Source: Perkinsus olseni
Taxonomy: Eukaryota > Perkinsozoa > Perkinsida > Perkinsidae
Direction: 5' to 3'
DNA length: 64,000 nucleotides
NCBI GenBank assembly: GCA_013115135.1
Contig: JABANP010000132.1
Location: 56,647-120,646 of the forward strand
Positions 19,890 through 31,182 of this stretch are shown here, piece after piece. A program made the position numbers and the translations under genes. Position 1 is the first letter of the stretch, and the number at the start of each line of letters is the position of its first letter. The notes under the pieces are model-generated. The model did no database searches. It worked only from the letters and a program-made list of their open reading frames with translations, and was not told the DNA's origin.

Positions 19890-20284
19890 ATGAGCTACTG
19901 CAAGTTCTCTGCGGATGTTTCAGAGGCGCTATTGAAGAAGATTTTAGAGGACAACCCGGAGATCGAGGTCGACCGAGACCTTCAGAGATCAGTAACACTT
20001 CTTTCCGCTTCCCTTTCCACACCCACTGGAGTTTTTGGTCTTGTGAATTTTGCACGGTGTTTCTCCCTCAGCCAGTGCACACAGGGAGCTCTATCCAGGA
20101 CAAGGTGAAAATGCTGTTCATACAGGTAAATAGGAGCGACCGCAAGCCTGGTAATGTTCCCCATCTTCAGAACGGCATCCCACCAACGGCGAACCCTCCA
20201 CTGTTAGAGGACCTCGTCCAGCTCATTGCGGAAGAGAAGAAGGCTAGTGTGAGGGAAGCCAAGGCGGCAGAGGCCAAGTCTTAG
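19890..20284 (+). CDS. Unrecognised small protein, two exons
   Basis: ATG at 19890 begins MSYCKFSADVSEALLKKILE. The intron 19992-20071 (80 nt, GTAACA...CCCTCAG) joins RDLQRS in frame to PVHTGSSIQDKVKMLFIQ. The protein ends EEKKASVREAKAAEAKS, about 104 residues. It appears mostly helical and charged. Possible upstream exons cannot be excluded because the frame is open to 19785. No family was recognised. Confidence 0.5.
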
Positions 20285-20805
20285 TGCTAGAATCTGATTG
20301 TAAAAGAGGGAAAACTTGTCCTGAAATCGGTAGTAGTCGTTTATCATTTTTTTCATTGGTACAATCTGTAGTAGTGTTCAATGATCGCTACTAGGGATCA
20401 CAGTTGATGTAGAGGACATCATTGAGTGGTTGGTAGAAGGCGTGAAGTCACGCTGGTTGGTCGACTGAGGCACTACTACGTGTGGCTGTCGAAGCCACTA
20501 CTCATATGATTGCCGCTCTGTTTTATCCACTAGAGGTATCTTTTCATCTTGTGATTGTCGTAGGCGACCTGCTCAGAGCCAGGTTCCGTGGTTGTCATGA
20601 CGTTGGTTAGATCCTCTGAGTGCGTTTTTGGTAATGTAACAACCTCTGAGATGATGATACTTTTAGAGATAGTTTTTAGGGTAGTGTGAAGCTGATTGGT
20701 GTTGAGTTGAAAGTTTTCACCACTCTACCCTAATGCGGTATCTTATCTCGCTCATGGCTAGAAACAGAATCGACGTATCTTTGCGTTGTAGTTTGGGCTC
20801 TTCCT
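20285..20805. other. Intergenic, no feature seen
   Basis: No coding, tRNA or repeat signal was recognised between the two flanking plus-strand genes. Confidence 0.5.
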
Positions 20806-22542
20806 ATGCCACAGAAGTCGGCCACAAGAGATGGAGTGGCAAGCAGTAGTAGTAGCAGCGCCCCAGCTGGGAAGATCGCCGAGACGGAGAGCGGTAAAAC
20901 GAGAAGCTTGATTAGATTCCTGGGAGGGTTGTAACGGATGATTTCTCAGAGGATGTGTCGAATGATGATGGTGATGACGAGGAGTCCATCAGCAGCATGA
21001 GCTCGTCGGAGGAGCGGGAGTTGATGCTCACCAACACGGAGCTGCTGGACTCGGGTATAGCTATCGCGGGACTTCGCCGGAAAACACTTTGAGATGCCTG
21101 CGTTCCACTTACTGATTGAGCCCTTCAGTAGAGACCATCAGCCGTCTGAGGATGTCCTCGCTTTTCTCTCGGTTTTTACTTACCGCAGAGAGATATGGGA
21201 ATTCCAAGTGTTATGTTACTCTCTGTAGACTGTCTGGCCTCACTCCCCTATTACGCTAGGCTCGCGCAACGTCACGGTTTGGGTTGTTGCTATCGTAGAG
21301 CCTCTCCATTTCTCGAACATCGATGGCGCTGATGATACGGAAGGTGTGGACCTCACCACCATCTCGGGAGGGATACCCAGGATCTATCATCATACGCAGG
21401 TAATACCCTCCTTTGTCGGCCTGACCTCGCCTCAGTACCCTCCCTGGGTGGTGATCAGATTGGACAGTGTCTCGTAGACGTCTTACACGATATGATGTCG
21501 GAGGGCAAGGCATCCCTGCAGGATAAGGAGACGGCCCTCAGGGTTTTAGAAGAGGTCATCATCGACGTTGCAGCGATTGAGCGAAGATCAATCGGTCGTT
21601 CAGGAGTTCCACTTGGCCTTCAGAAGTCTCCACCCGGAAGTGCAGGACAGCCAGGCTAAGGGCGAGAATGGTCGGGGAAAAGGTAGTACATTTTCTCAAT
21701 GGCCACACGGCTTTGCCGGTCTATTCATCATCATCGAGCTCCTCTTTCCGTGGTGTGATTCTTCCGGTAGAGCGACCTCTCGGACTGGGCCGAGTATGTT
21801 TGGGCGACTCGTGTTGAGATTTGTTCAACACGATTTGACGTATCCTCAGGGCGGAAGAAGAGGAAGCGACGGGACAAGGATGAACTCGAAGATGACGGGG
21901 AGGGATTGATGGATCAGGTGATGCCTTCTATGACCCTGGAGAGGAATCTTTGGGAAATGGTTGACGCTCGGATGCCTGTAGGATATACTATCGATTCTGC
22001 GTGGAGACCCTCTGTTCTCGAAAGAAGACGGTGACTTGGAGCAGCGGGGGCCGATAATTGAAGGCGTGCATGCCCAGCGGACACAGAATACGCGGCTGGC
22101 TCTCGACCGTGCAGCAACATCGTACTGAGGGGATGCTATTCACCTGTGGTCTCACCTCCCTCGTCCCAGTCTCCACTGAAGGGGAGAGTTTTGTTTTTTG
22201 AGGACATCTCGATAGTCCGACAATCCGCCTCCGTGTAGTTGAGATTAGTTGTGAACGTCTCACCCCTCAGGTACAGTGCTGAGGCGTGGAAGTTCACAGG
22301 TCGTCTTGATGAGATGGGGGGCTTGAGGGAATGCCAGGGTAAGGTCGTAGGAGCGAGCTGAGGTGATATTGCACACCTCCAGTGTTGCCCTTGCCTCTTC
22401 AGCTCTTCAATGCTCAAATCTAATTCGTGGGTCGAAAGCTGAGATGAAGTCACCGCTCATACAGCTGAACTTCGATGAGATTGAGGTGCGAGTAGCGGAT
22501 GATGATGCTGTCAAGGAATCCGCCGTGAAAAGAAATCTTTAG
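20806..22542 (+). CDS. Unrecognised multi-exon protein, nuclear-type composition
   Basis: The start MPQKSATRDGVASSSSSS is followed, after a GTAAAA...CTCAG intron, by acidic DVSNDDGDDEESISSMSSSE. Later exons include GQCLVDVLHDMMSEGKASL, TALRVLEEVIIDVAAIE, and a basic NLS-like GRKKRKRRDKDELEDDGEG. Further exons encode MTLERNLWEMVDARMPVGY, GRVLFFEDISIVRQSAS, AEAWKFTGRLDEMGGLRE, and finally LIQLNFDEIEVRVADDD with TAG at 22540-22542. Several exon joins (21550-21600, 22200-22380) could not be fixed to one phase by eye. Acidic/basic alternation and an NLS suggest a chromatin or RNA-related nuclear protein; no family was recognised. Confidence 0.5.
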
Positions 22543-23047
22543 GGTAATTCTAGATCCACCCGACCCTCGACGAGAGTAGGCAGATTTTCCATGTTTTCAG
22601 GTAAAAAATTAGAGCTAGCCTTCTGTGTGTACTCCAGGAAGTGTGATCCACTAGATGGAATAATTGCAAGAACTGTCGATTTATACCGTTTCGGCTGAGA
22701 TCGCTCGAGTTTCGGGGGGAGCTCTCTGGCTGGGCCAGGAGTTTCAGTTAATTTAATTTAAACTATTTGGTGTAATCATGAGAGCAGCGACTTCAAGTTC
22801 TTCATTGCGGCAGTTGCAAGCTTTGGGAAGGCATCTGTCGAGGATCGAGACACCGAGGCTTGTCGTTATGGAGAGCGCCTTCGCATACAACAGAGAAAAA
22901 ATGGATAATATTTTTAATAGGTAATGTTTTTGGATGGTATTGGGGATAGTGCTATCTTCCCTCTCTCCGTACGCTGATAACTTGGGAGTTTTCATATGAT
23001 CCCGGATTGCGCATCGCAGGGTCACCGAGCTTCATTCGTGGAGTAAC
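22543..23047. other. Intergenic, no feature seen
   Basis: AT-richer stretch with only short open frames; nothing recognised. Confidence 0.5.
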
Positions 23048-25434
23048 ATGCATTGGTTTATTTTCGAAGGCGTCAACACGCCGTTCTGCCTGCGTTAGTA
23101 ACGCAGCGTTACAAAGCCCATTGCTTCACTGTCTGTTCTTTTTTTCCAGACGATCTAGTAGAGGGAGAGTACTAATACCAGTACCAATACCAGTAGATCT
23201 AGTAGACGTTTTGTTGCCAGGACTTCGATATAGAACGTTCATTTTCTTTTCCCATTCATTGGCCAGTGTCCCCGGTATCCGTGAGTTCGAGAGAGCATTA
23301 TTATGGATGACTTGTCTGCTCGTTATTCTACGATCTGTTCGGGGTAGCTCAGCGCTTTCCCATTGTCAGTCACGAAAATCTGCTCAAGTGTAATTTCCGT
23401 CCTCATGCTAAGGCCCACAAAAGTCCCGCCATTGCACGAATCCAGTTGGAGGTAACAGCTTGGGTGGAGGAAGTACCGGGTTCAAATCCAGGGCTGTGCA
23501 TTTTCCCCTCAGGATGGTGCGGTGGGATTTGCGTGTCAGACTTTGACCGAAGCCGAAGCCTGTGTTAAGGTGATACCGGGGATTCCATGCATTTAATCGG
23601 CGGTTGACAATCGCAAGCCTGTGATGCTGCGATATTTATGAGGTCCGCGAGCTGTATTGTTCGATAGTAAATGGCTAAGTAATTCACGCGCAAGTGAGTC
23701 GACTCCGGCGAGTAACCGAGGTAGGCCTTTTTCTATAAGGTTGCCCTTGGTTACTCGTCTGCACAATGCGTCATGAATGCCATCAAACGAACGTTTAATT
23801 AGGCGAACTGACGAATGCCATCATGGAGTTGCCGGCTTCTATCGCTGTTGTAGCAGGGAGCAAGTCGTCATGTGATCATGTCAGGGTGGAGCGAAGGACA
23901 TTCTACTTTCCAATGAGCCTCCGCTGCAGCCGGACTCCCTCAAAAGATTGGTAGACATCGCGAGTCGTATTGACTCCCTCAAGGTACTATGCGCGGCCAC
24001 GTAACATGTCAAGGTGGATAGTCCGTGTGTGTAGCACGCATCCGAGCGCGTTCCTCTATGTGGTCAGCGTTCCCTGGTGATGGGCCCTGTCAGGTATGTG
24101 TGGATCATCCCCATCAAGTAGCATGTCTGTCGGCGGCCGTCATGCAGTACAATCCTAAAGTTAACGTTGAGTGCGTAGTTGACGTGGATGTCGGGCAAGG
24201 CCGCTGTGGTTTGTCGACGCCCGCAGAGGCTGTGACCCTAGCGCAGAGCGTCCTCCGTCTTGAGGGCCAGGGAGTGACTTTCAAGGGTGGAATACAGGTG
24301 ATACTAAAGGCAGGGTGGCATTTCCCTCAACATCATACGACCCTCGAGATCGTCCCTCACGTGTTCATTTGCGCCGAAACTAATCGGTCTGGGCGGTTAC
24401 ATCTGAATCAGTTGTCTCACTTTGTGGTGCGTGATCTCGTACTCAAAATAGACGTGTTCTTGGTGTTCATTCAGGCCTATCACGGTGGCATACAACACAT
24501 CAGAGATCCAGTGGATCGGAAGAACGAGAGTGATGTGGTAGTGCAGATCGTGGAGGAAGTCCGGAGAGAGTTCTCCAGAGCTGGCCTGGAAATCACTAGC
24601 GTCACGGGTGGAGGAACTGGCTCATTCACAATGGAGGGCAATAGCGGACAGTTCACTGAGGTACCGCCATCAAAGCATCCCTGCCAGCACCTGAGTGGTA
24701 GACAGACAGAGGCCTCATAGCGTCGGGAGTCGGGCACTCTCATCGCCTTAACCCGCTTCTCACTCTCTTCTTTATCACTGTTCTGTTGAAGTGTTCGGGT
24801 GTTAGGTTCAACCAGGATCGTATCTTTTTATGGATGCTGACTACTGCGCAAACCACGATGCTATCTTCAAGCCCAGTCTATTCGTCTTGGCTAGTATTAT
24901 AAGTAACGCATCTTCATCAGCTATTCTACTGTTTGAGAATGCTATTCCTAGGCATTGGTGACGGTCGTCTGGTGTTGGACGTTGGCACCAAAGGTATGGA
25001 CTACAGCTGCATCAAGTAAGCACGAGGGGCTTAGCGTGCAAGTTCCGGTACCGAATTTTCCCCGAATCAGGTCCCCTGTATTTTATGGCTCGGTTCCTAA
25101 TGGTCGTGGCCCTGTTGAAGTATCGCCTTACTTCGGAGCGGCAGGGGGAGCAGCGAAGGGCATAACCGTTCATTGCGCCGGGGATGAGCATACTGTTTTG
25201 AAAGGCAGTAACGAGTCTCTTAGAGCCTTGGTCGGCGATCGCCATTGTGCGAGGCCTGGTGGGGCAGTCCTGATTCAGCCGGCTCATTGCGACCCGACAG
25301 TGAACATGTAATGGTTGTGAGAGTCTTCGGGCCATTGATAACCGTCGAGTAGGTATGATCACATGCTGTACGTCGAGGACGAAACTGCTACCGTGAAGGA
25401 CGTGTGGGAGATCAACCGGGCTGCCGGTGGATAA
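23048..25434 (+). CDS. D-serine dehydratase / D-threonine aldolase-like PLP enzyme
   Basis: A fold-III (alanine-racemase-like) pyridoxal-phosphate enzyme of the DSD1/D-threonine aldolase group, acting on D-hydroxy amino acids; the exact substrate is not decidable. Exons in order: EGVNTPFCL (family N-terminal 'dTPall'), NFRPHAKAHKSPAIARIQLE with the PLP lysine in RPHxKxHK, DILLSNEPPLQPDSLKRLVD, and VECVVDVDVGQGRCGL. These are followed by AYHGGIQHIRDP, ITSVTGGGTGSFTME, FMDADY, GDEHTVLKG, and IQPAHCDPTVNMYDHM, where the His and Cys of HCD are the zinc ligands known in D-serine dehydratase. The end is DVWEINRAAGG with TAA at 25432-25434. The interval 24298-24470 reads open but probably contains an intron. 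Exon 1 (ATG at 23048) is the least certain part. Confidence 0.85.
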
Positions 25435-25534
25435 AGTAGAATAGATTCAGGTTTCTTATCATTGTGAGTTTCAGAAGGAGTGGTATAGGGTTGCGTGCAG
25501 GCCTCTCAGTAGCAGTAGCATCTACTCAGTAATC

Positions 25535-26528
25535 ATGTTTATGCGGAGTCATCTTCTCTTTTCTTCTCCCAAACCTGCTCCGGCGGAAGAAGAGGTGGTA
25601 GTCCCCGACTCGGTGGTCTGCCTTTTCGCCGATCTACGTTCAGCCGCTATCGCTGTTGTATCGAAGATCAAGACAGATAGATCGAGTCCCGAAGCGGTCC
25701 AGACGGTGTGTCACGTGATGGGCCAGGCTGAAACCTGCAGGCGTATAGCGAGCCTTCTCCTCCTCTCATATGATGAGCTCCTGAGTATCCCTCGGAGGAG
25801 CACAGTATGGGGTATGCGAAGGCAAGCCCAGTGGGTAGACAGCTTACTTCAAGTCTCGGCGGAGGGACAGACGTTGCACGGCGCTGTTGGCATCATAAGG
25901 AACGCACTGGACGAGCTCAGATTCGCTACGGGTGAAAGCGATGATAATGACGGTACTAGCGAACTGCTCGAACAAGTGGGACGACAGCTCGTTGGTGATG
26001 CTGCTATGCTCAGCTCATATCCGGCTCACATAAAAATACAGGCTGGGGCTGTTAGCATAGTGCTGGGTTTCGTACCGGACAAGGCTACGCTGAGTCTCGT
26101 CGAAAAACGATTAAGTCAGATTTATGAAGCGGCAGACACTACAGCAGAATCAATTTTGAAGAGGAAGCATCTACCAATCAAGCTCGATCAACAACACACC
26201 TTCAACGTTGAAGGTTTGTCTTTTCAAAGCGACTGATCGGGTGTGTATGTTTCCTGTGGAGGAGGGTACTCATACTCTCGTCCCGGGGGGAACGGCTATT
26301 GCCCGACCGATCTGCCCCACACTGGACGCGTTCTGGGCTCGGGTGTACTATCCTAGAACCCCTGTTGATCGGCAAGCTCATTCCGGCGCTCGTATAGTGC
26401 GAGGAGAGAATCTAGTTGTTGATGGTATGGGTGAGGAGATGACTGTTACGGTCGAGACCAATTTGAACAAGACCGAAGACGATGATGACGATGAGTATCG
26501 GGTTGATTATGAAGCATCGAATAACTAA
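25535..26528 (+). CDS. Unrecognised protein, helical with acidic C-terminus
   Basis: Exon 1 (25535-26206) and exon 2 (26262-26528) join in phase across a 55-nt GT-AG intron to 312 residues. The body is rich in helices (SVVCLFADLRSAAIAVVSKI, ETCRRIASLLLLSYDELL, LVEKRLSQIYEAADTTAES). The C-terminal part contains EGTHTLVPGGTAIARP and an acidic patch KTEDDDDDEYR. No transmembrane span or signal peptide is evident. No family was recognised. Confidence 0.6.
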
Positions 26529-26766
26529 TGTGTATCATTTAAAGTCGAGTCCTACTACCCTTAGTGGATCCAATTCTCTACCTTTCCCACTACAGAGTTT
26601 AGTGAGTTAACATTCAAGTAAGGCGATCTGGGGCAACGAACCTGATCTAGTGATGGGCCGTTTGAGCGTACTAATTCGGACTGTAAAAGCTGTCCTGCGA
26701 AGTACTGCTAGGTTGTGGTGGGCAGTCTTGTGTCAGTAGTGCGGCGTTTGCCGCTACTCCACTAGA

Positions 26767-28463
26767 ATGCCAAAGTCGGACGGCAATAGAGAAGATACTG
26801 CAGCAGATGGCTCTGGTATGTTGACGCTTGCAGAGAGAGAACAGAAGAGGCAGAAGATGCTGGACTCTGGTTTTACTGAAGCAGAGATAATGGCTATGGA
26901 GTTCTCGCAGGAGCATGGGTGAGTATTATGATATTCTCGCTTCTATCGCTGCTAATTATCTGTTCCCTTCGGCGCTGGTTTATTCGGGGCAGCCCCTTGC
27001 TGAGACGCCAGTCCTCTCCTGAGTGCAATGCGCTCGCGATAACGTCCATCGAGAAGTCGGGTACTGACGACTCGTCAGGACTGCCGCTGAATGCAGCATG
27101 CATCTGCCTCTTCGCCGAACTCGATTGTACGCTCACTGACAAAGTCACGGAAGCGGCAGCGTCGGGGTGATGACCGAGGCACTCTGCTAGACAGTATATG
27201 AACAGCTTGCCAAATTGCGTTATTCGACGATTGTATCTTCGCTTCTTTGGCGAAGTGTTCTGTATGGCTTTCGCTATCTCCGGACTGGAGTCGCTCAGCT
27301 AGAGCCCCGGTGATCATTGCACGCTCCAGTATTTCCTTAATCGGCAATGTCGGATCAAAAAATTTTAATGCTGACGCGCTACGTGAGCTGTTCACAATCC
27401 GCTTTTCAGCGGAGATAGGTTCAATCACCATTGAATTAGAGGCGGCCACTCTTTCAGGATGTATCAGAATAGGCTAACCAATGCTGATGTTCGGGGAGAT
27501 AAGAGCAAGAAGGAGAAGAAAAAGAAGAAAAAATCGAAGAAAAAGAAGACCGGAGTCCTCAAAAGAGGAAGTGATAAATTTAGATAGTGACAATGAGGAC
27601 GATGAGGGAAGTAAAAGAAGAAGAAAAAGAAAAAGAAGAAGCATCACCACCATCATCACCATCATAAGGATGATGAGGAGGCGTCGGTGAGCACTTCTGG
27701 ACTGCTCCAGTGCGACCCGGAAGATGATGACGAATCACGGCCGGCGGACCCTTTTAACCCCCTCAACGAGGCCTATGACGTTGGGAAGTACGAGGAACTG
27801 CAGCATCGGTAGGTTGGGCTATCTATATCGAGAGATTTGATGACAGACTTTCAGGCATAAGCGGAGACGCACGCGTGGACGGCGGTGGGAGCATGATTGG
27901 TATCGTCAACGATCGCCTTCCCCCATACGAGAGAGGTGAGTGATCATGAATCGGCGCAAGGTTTTCGATTTTTCCGATCAATCAGAACGGACGGCCCAAT
28001 GTGGGATACACGAGCAGGATCTTGGAGGAGCCGAGCAGGGGTAAGTCTATCTCCCGGTACGCGACGATGAAGTCACTTCATTGAAGTCAAGAAGGGGCGA
28101 AGTATCCTTTGCAAAGGACTGCGGTTCATATTCGATTTCTTGCTTCGCGTATGCTACACCATATTCTCTCCTTTTCAGGGGGTTTGCTTGGCTCCTACAG
28201 AAGAAGACCAAGACGAAGAGCCAGCACGTTATAAGATACCTTTGAGAGTTCAATTGTATGAAAGAGAGAAGGAACGATGGGAGGAAGAGCAAGCACTGTG
28301 GCAGCAAGACGGGCTTGGTAGGATGAGTCCAATACGAGTGAGGCTTGTCGATGCCTTTTCAGAAAGCGGTTCGGCAATGCCACCGCGTCCGATCGAAGAA
28401 GAGGATGACGGTCCCCGACCAAGGCGAGGAAGTCCTGTTTACGTTCTCGATGAACCCCTCTGA
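26767..28463 (+). CDS. Lys- and His-rich nuclear-type protein with an eight-His run
   Basis: N-terminal exon MPKSDGNREDTAADGSG...AEREQKRQKMLDSGFTEAEI. A middle part contains KKEKKKKKKSKKKK, the acidic EEVINLDSDNEDDEG, then poly-Lys followed directly by eight His residues and KDDEEASVSTS. It then continues ADPFNPLNEAYDVGKYEELQ, an Arg-rich exon, and finally LRVQLYEREKERWEEEQALW...PVYVLDEPL ending at 28463. The middle part is in three frames. Removing one A from the run 27561-27564 and adding one to 27613-27616 gives a continuous frame, so two compensating indels (biological or consensus errors) are likely. Exons between 26930 and 27470 are unclear. The function is unknown; composition suggests a nuclear protein. 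Confidence 0.5.
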
Positions 28464-28649
28464 TTGCAACTGGCTTTGTTTCTATTTTGCATCACTGTCA
28501 ACCGATTGTGTTAATCAGTTGTTGAAGACCTGAACTTGCGGTTACTCCGGCGAGATTATTGCCCCCTCTTCAAACACCGTGCTCGAGGAGTAGCGAGTAG
28601 ATTCCGGGACTTGGAGACAGTTGCTGACTTACGACTCCGACACTCAACA

Positions 28650-30211
28650 CTGTGACAGCGGGACACGCAGCGTTGTGCCGTCAGATACCGATCCACTAGC
28701 ACTGAAAGAGGAGCTGTCGAAGTTGGGTGATATGTTTGGACGTAGTTCGAGTTGAAAGGAGTATTGTCTATCATCACCTTTTCAGTTTGAAATAGTTTTA
28801 ATAAGTTCTCTTTATTATGTCATCAACAGCAAGCGTTATTTGCCTTAAATTACACACCGATTCCGAAACACTTCGTATAAGAGTTGACCCTGAGGAGCTT
28901 CAGACCTACGACAAGCTCTGTGGATATGTTGAGAAGGCCTGGCGTGAACTCCAAGTGAGAGACTATCGTCTATTCTACATGGATGAGGATAACGAATTCT
29001 GCATTCTCAATGACTTGTCACTTCCTGATGCAATAGCAGTCGCCGAGGCTAAGGGAAAGGCAACTGACTCCGTGGCGGTTCTGGATATCTACGTCGATGT
29101 CGAGGGCGGCAGAGAGCCTAGCTTCGTCCCTCTTGATCCTGTTAGTTTGATGGTAGCCGATCTACTCGACGATCTTGACTACGTGAGCAGTCCTCTTTCT
29201 GCTCTACAATTGGTTGACAGTATGTTGGCTGCGGACCAGGATATTGGTAAGATCGCCCAATCCTTGAAGGCTAAGAAGGACGAGCAAGAGCAGCAGGGTG
29301 CCGTTAAGGATCAAACCACTGCTGCCAACTCCCAGCCCCAAGCGAGTTCCAATACTTCAACTGCTGTCGAGAAGAAGGCAACAAAGGGTGAGGAGAAGCC
29401 AAAGGTCGACGTCAGAGTGGACAGGTCCGTCCAGAAGGCCGGTTCCAAGCCTGAGGTGACCCATATGGAGAAGGAGGTGTCTTCTGAGAAGGAGGCTAAG
29501 GACGCCATGGCGGACTTCCTGGCGAAGTCGGGGTTCGTGGCCGACAAGAAGAGCGGTGACGACTTGGTCAATCGAATGTTCGAGAATGTTGGCGCCATGC
29601 AAAAGGTCACCAATCGTCTTATGGGTTATGAGAAGCCCGAGTCCAAGAAGGATGCCAAGGAAGTGGCCGATGAGACTAAGCAGCTTCAACAGGTCGAGTC
29701 TAGCCCAGTAGCCAAAGACTTCGTCGACATGCTCAGCGACTGTGGATTTGTTGAGAACAAAGCCGTCGCCCGGGAATTGGTCGGAGCACTCGAGGCTGCA
29801 CAGACAGATCTTGCTCAGCTCGCTCAGCGCTTCACGGATGCTGGTCAGTCTGACAAGAAGTCCTCTCCCTCTGTTACTGCTGCTAAGCAGCAATCTGCGC
29901 AGCGACAGTAGAGCAGTTGTGAGGATAACTTGCCTCTTTGTCACAAATACACATATATAGGCTCTTACATATGAATTTAATTCTTCGACTTTTTCGTACT
30001 TATCTGAGTTTTGTGTCTGTCAATGCACGGTGGAGTACGGGTGGTTCTCATGTATGTGAGCTGAATGAACTATGCGGGTCGAGCTGGGTATGCATGGCGA
30101 TGGCAGCCTCTCTGTTTGGAAGTAACGAACACCCGTTCAGCGCAGTGGGCAGTGGCATTGATTCCGATTTTGGTTGACCGGCGTAGGTTGGACTTGGTTG
30201 TCTCGATGGGC
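28650..30211 (+). repeat. Segmental duplication, copy 1 (PB1 gene)
   Basis: The promoter-proximal flank, the whole gene and about 300 bp of 3' flank match 31183-32742 almost exactly (offset 2536 at the gene start, 2531 at the right end because of a 3-bp and a 2-bp deletion). Similarity ends within ctcgatgggc at the right edge. Confidence 0.93.
28817..29911 (+). CDS. PB1-domain protein with three C-terminal helical repeats, copy 1
   Basis: Intronless, 364 residues. Residues about 5-95 look like a PB1 domain: Lys11 on the first strand, and an acidic OPCA-type motif YMDEDNEFCIL at 54-64. PB1 domains form head-to-tail heterodimers in signalling and autophagy scaffolds; here the partner is unknown. 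Three related segments of about 43 residues follow: VADLLDDLDYV..LVDSM (110-153), MADFLAKSGFV..LVNRM (229-271) and FVDMLSDCGFV..LVGAL (300-343). Segments one and two are separated by a charged low-complexity linker and segments two and three by a shorter Lys-rich one. I do not recognise the repeat. A second, nearly identical gene lies 2.5 kb downstream. Confidence 0.85.
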   Translation: MSSTASVICLKLHTDSETLRIRVDPEELQTYDKLCGYVEKAWRELQVRDYRLFYMDEDNEFCILNDLSLPDAIAVAEAKGKATDSVAVLDIYVDVEGGREPSFVPLDPVSLMVADLLDDLDYVSSPLSALQLVDSMLAADQDIGKIAQSLKAKKDEQEQQGAVKDQTTAANSQPQASSNTSTAVEKKATKGEEKPKVDVRVDRSVQKAGSKPEVTHMEKEVSSEKEAKDAMADFLAKSGFVADKKSGDDLVNRMFENVGAMQKVTNRLMGYEKPESKKDAKEVADETKQLQQVESSPVAKDFVDMLSDCGFVENKAVARELVGALEAAQTDLAQLAQRFTDAGQSDKKSSPSVTAAKQQSAQRQ

Positions 30212-30266
30212 CTTTCGTTACTTGAGAATGCCATGCGCCAGGAGGCCCAAAATTCACTGAACCACG

Positions 30267-30339
30267 AGCAGCTTGGCGCAGTGGATAGCGTGTTGGGCTC
30301 ATAACCCAAAGGTCCCTTGATCGAAACAAGGAGCTGCTA
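30267..30339 (+). tRNA. Initiator tRNA-Met(CAT)
   Basis: 73 nt. A1:U72 acceptor start (AGCAGCT/AGCTGCT), anticodon loop CTCATAA on a stem with three G:C pairs (GGG/CCC), and T loop of the initiator type (GATCGAAAC) identify a cytoplasmic initiator. TTTTTT follows at once as terminator. It stands just right of PB1 duplication copy 1 and is not duplicated with it. Confidence 0.95.
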
Positions 30340-31182
30340 TTTTTTCTCAAAGCTCCTAGAGTTGAGTGGCAGTCAACAAGGAAAACTGTCTTCTCTGTTG
30401 TACCGGTTTGAATCATTTAAACTGTATAGCGTGACACTGAAGCTGATATAGAATTTAGTTGATTCATTCCGAATATTGTGACCCGCCCTTGCAGACTGGG
30501 GTGGGAGGGAGCAACGAAACGGGCCGGCAGACTCTCAAGAAGCAACTCGGTGCACTCGATATGAGCGATATGGTATCGCGTTGCGCTTATAACTCGAAGT
30601 TCTCTTGAAGGCACCGCCGTTTGTGGAATAGGAAATTGTCGCTCCACTCGAATGTGTTTTAGCGATGTATCGGCCTGATTGTGAGTAAGAATTTCTAACT
30701 CCTTGAAGATTCTGAGCTTAGCGATGCATCGTCATTTGATCACCTCGCTGTCGAAGTGTCGGCAGCCCTAAAGCTGGCTGGTGAGATGAACAACTATCAG
30801 ACTACCCGAATCCCGGCATGAAAGCTGCTCTCACGAGCCTTCCTTCCTCTGCACCTCAAAGCTTACGTTCTTGCCGACGTCCTGCATTGGTGAGTGCGTG
30901 TCTATTTCGGTTCCGAAAGCACGCCTTCTTGAGCGAGCAATAGTCGCGCCAGAGCCGTGGCTGATCGTTGCCACCGGGCACCGTGGTGAAAAAAATCGGA
31001 CCGAAGGACAGGCGCTCCTGTGATAGATTCATATAACAGCGTTCAGCAGTATGTGATCATTGACCATTGCTACACAGACCGTGTTGAGTGAGCACTGCTC
31101 TTGCATAGCAATGAGTATATCCCATGGTTTGAAGGAAACTGGTGACTTACGACTCGGACGAGAAAGGGCCTTCGATACGTCA
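30340..31182. other. Spacer between the PB1 duplicates, no gene seen
   Basis: Apart from weak similarity near 31140 to the flank at 28624, I recognise no gene, tRNA or repeat here. Confidence 0.5.

Noticed and set aside
23434..23500. tRNA-like sequence with GCAC/GTGC ends, a B-box-like ggttcaaatcc and a following TTTT
   Set aside because: It has no proper anticodon arm, and its first part is the exon encoding AIARIQLE of the PLP enzyme (RPHAKAHK motif) running into a GTAACA donor.
29311..29944. Minus-strand ORFs opposite the PB1 gene (also at 31847-32477)
   Set aside because: Leu-rich antisense of the Lys/Glu/Gln-rich PB1 protein, duplicated only because the gene is.
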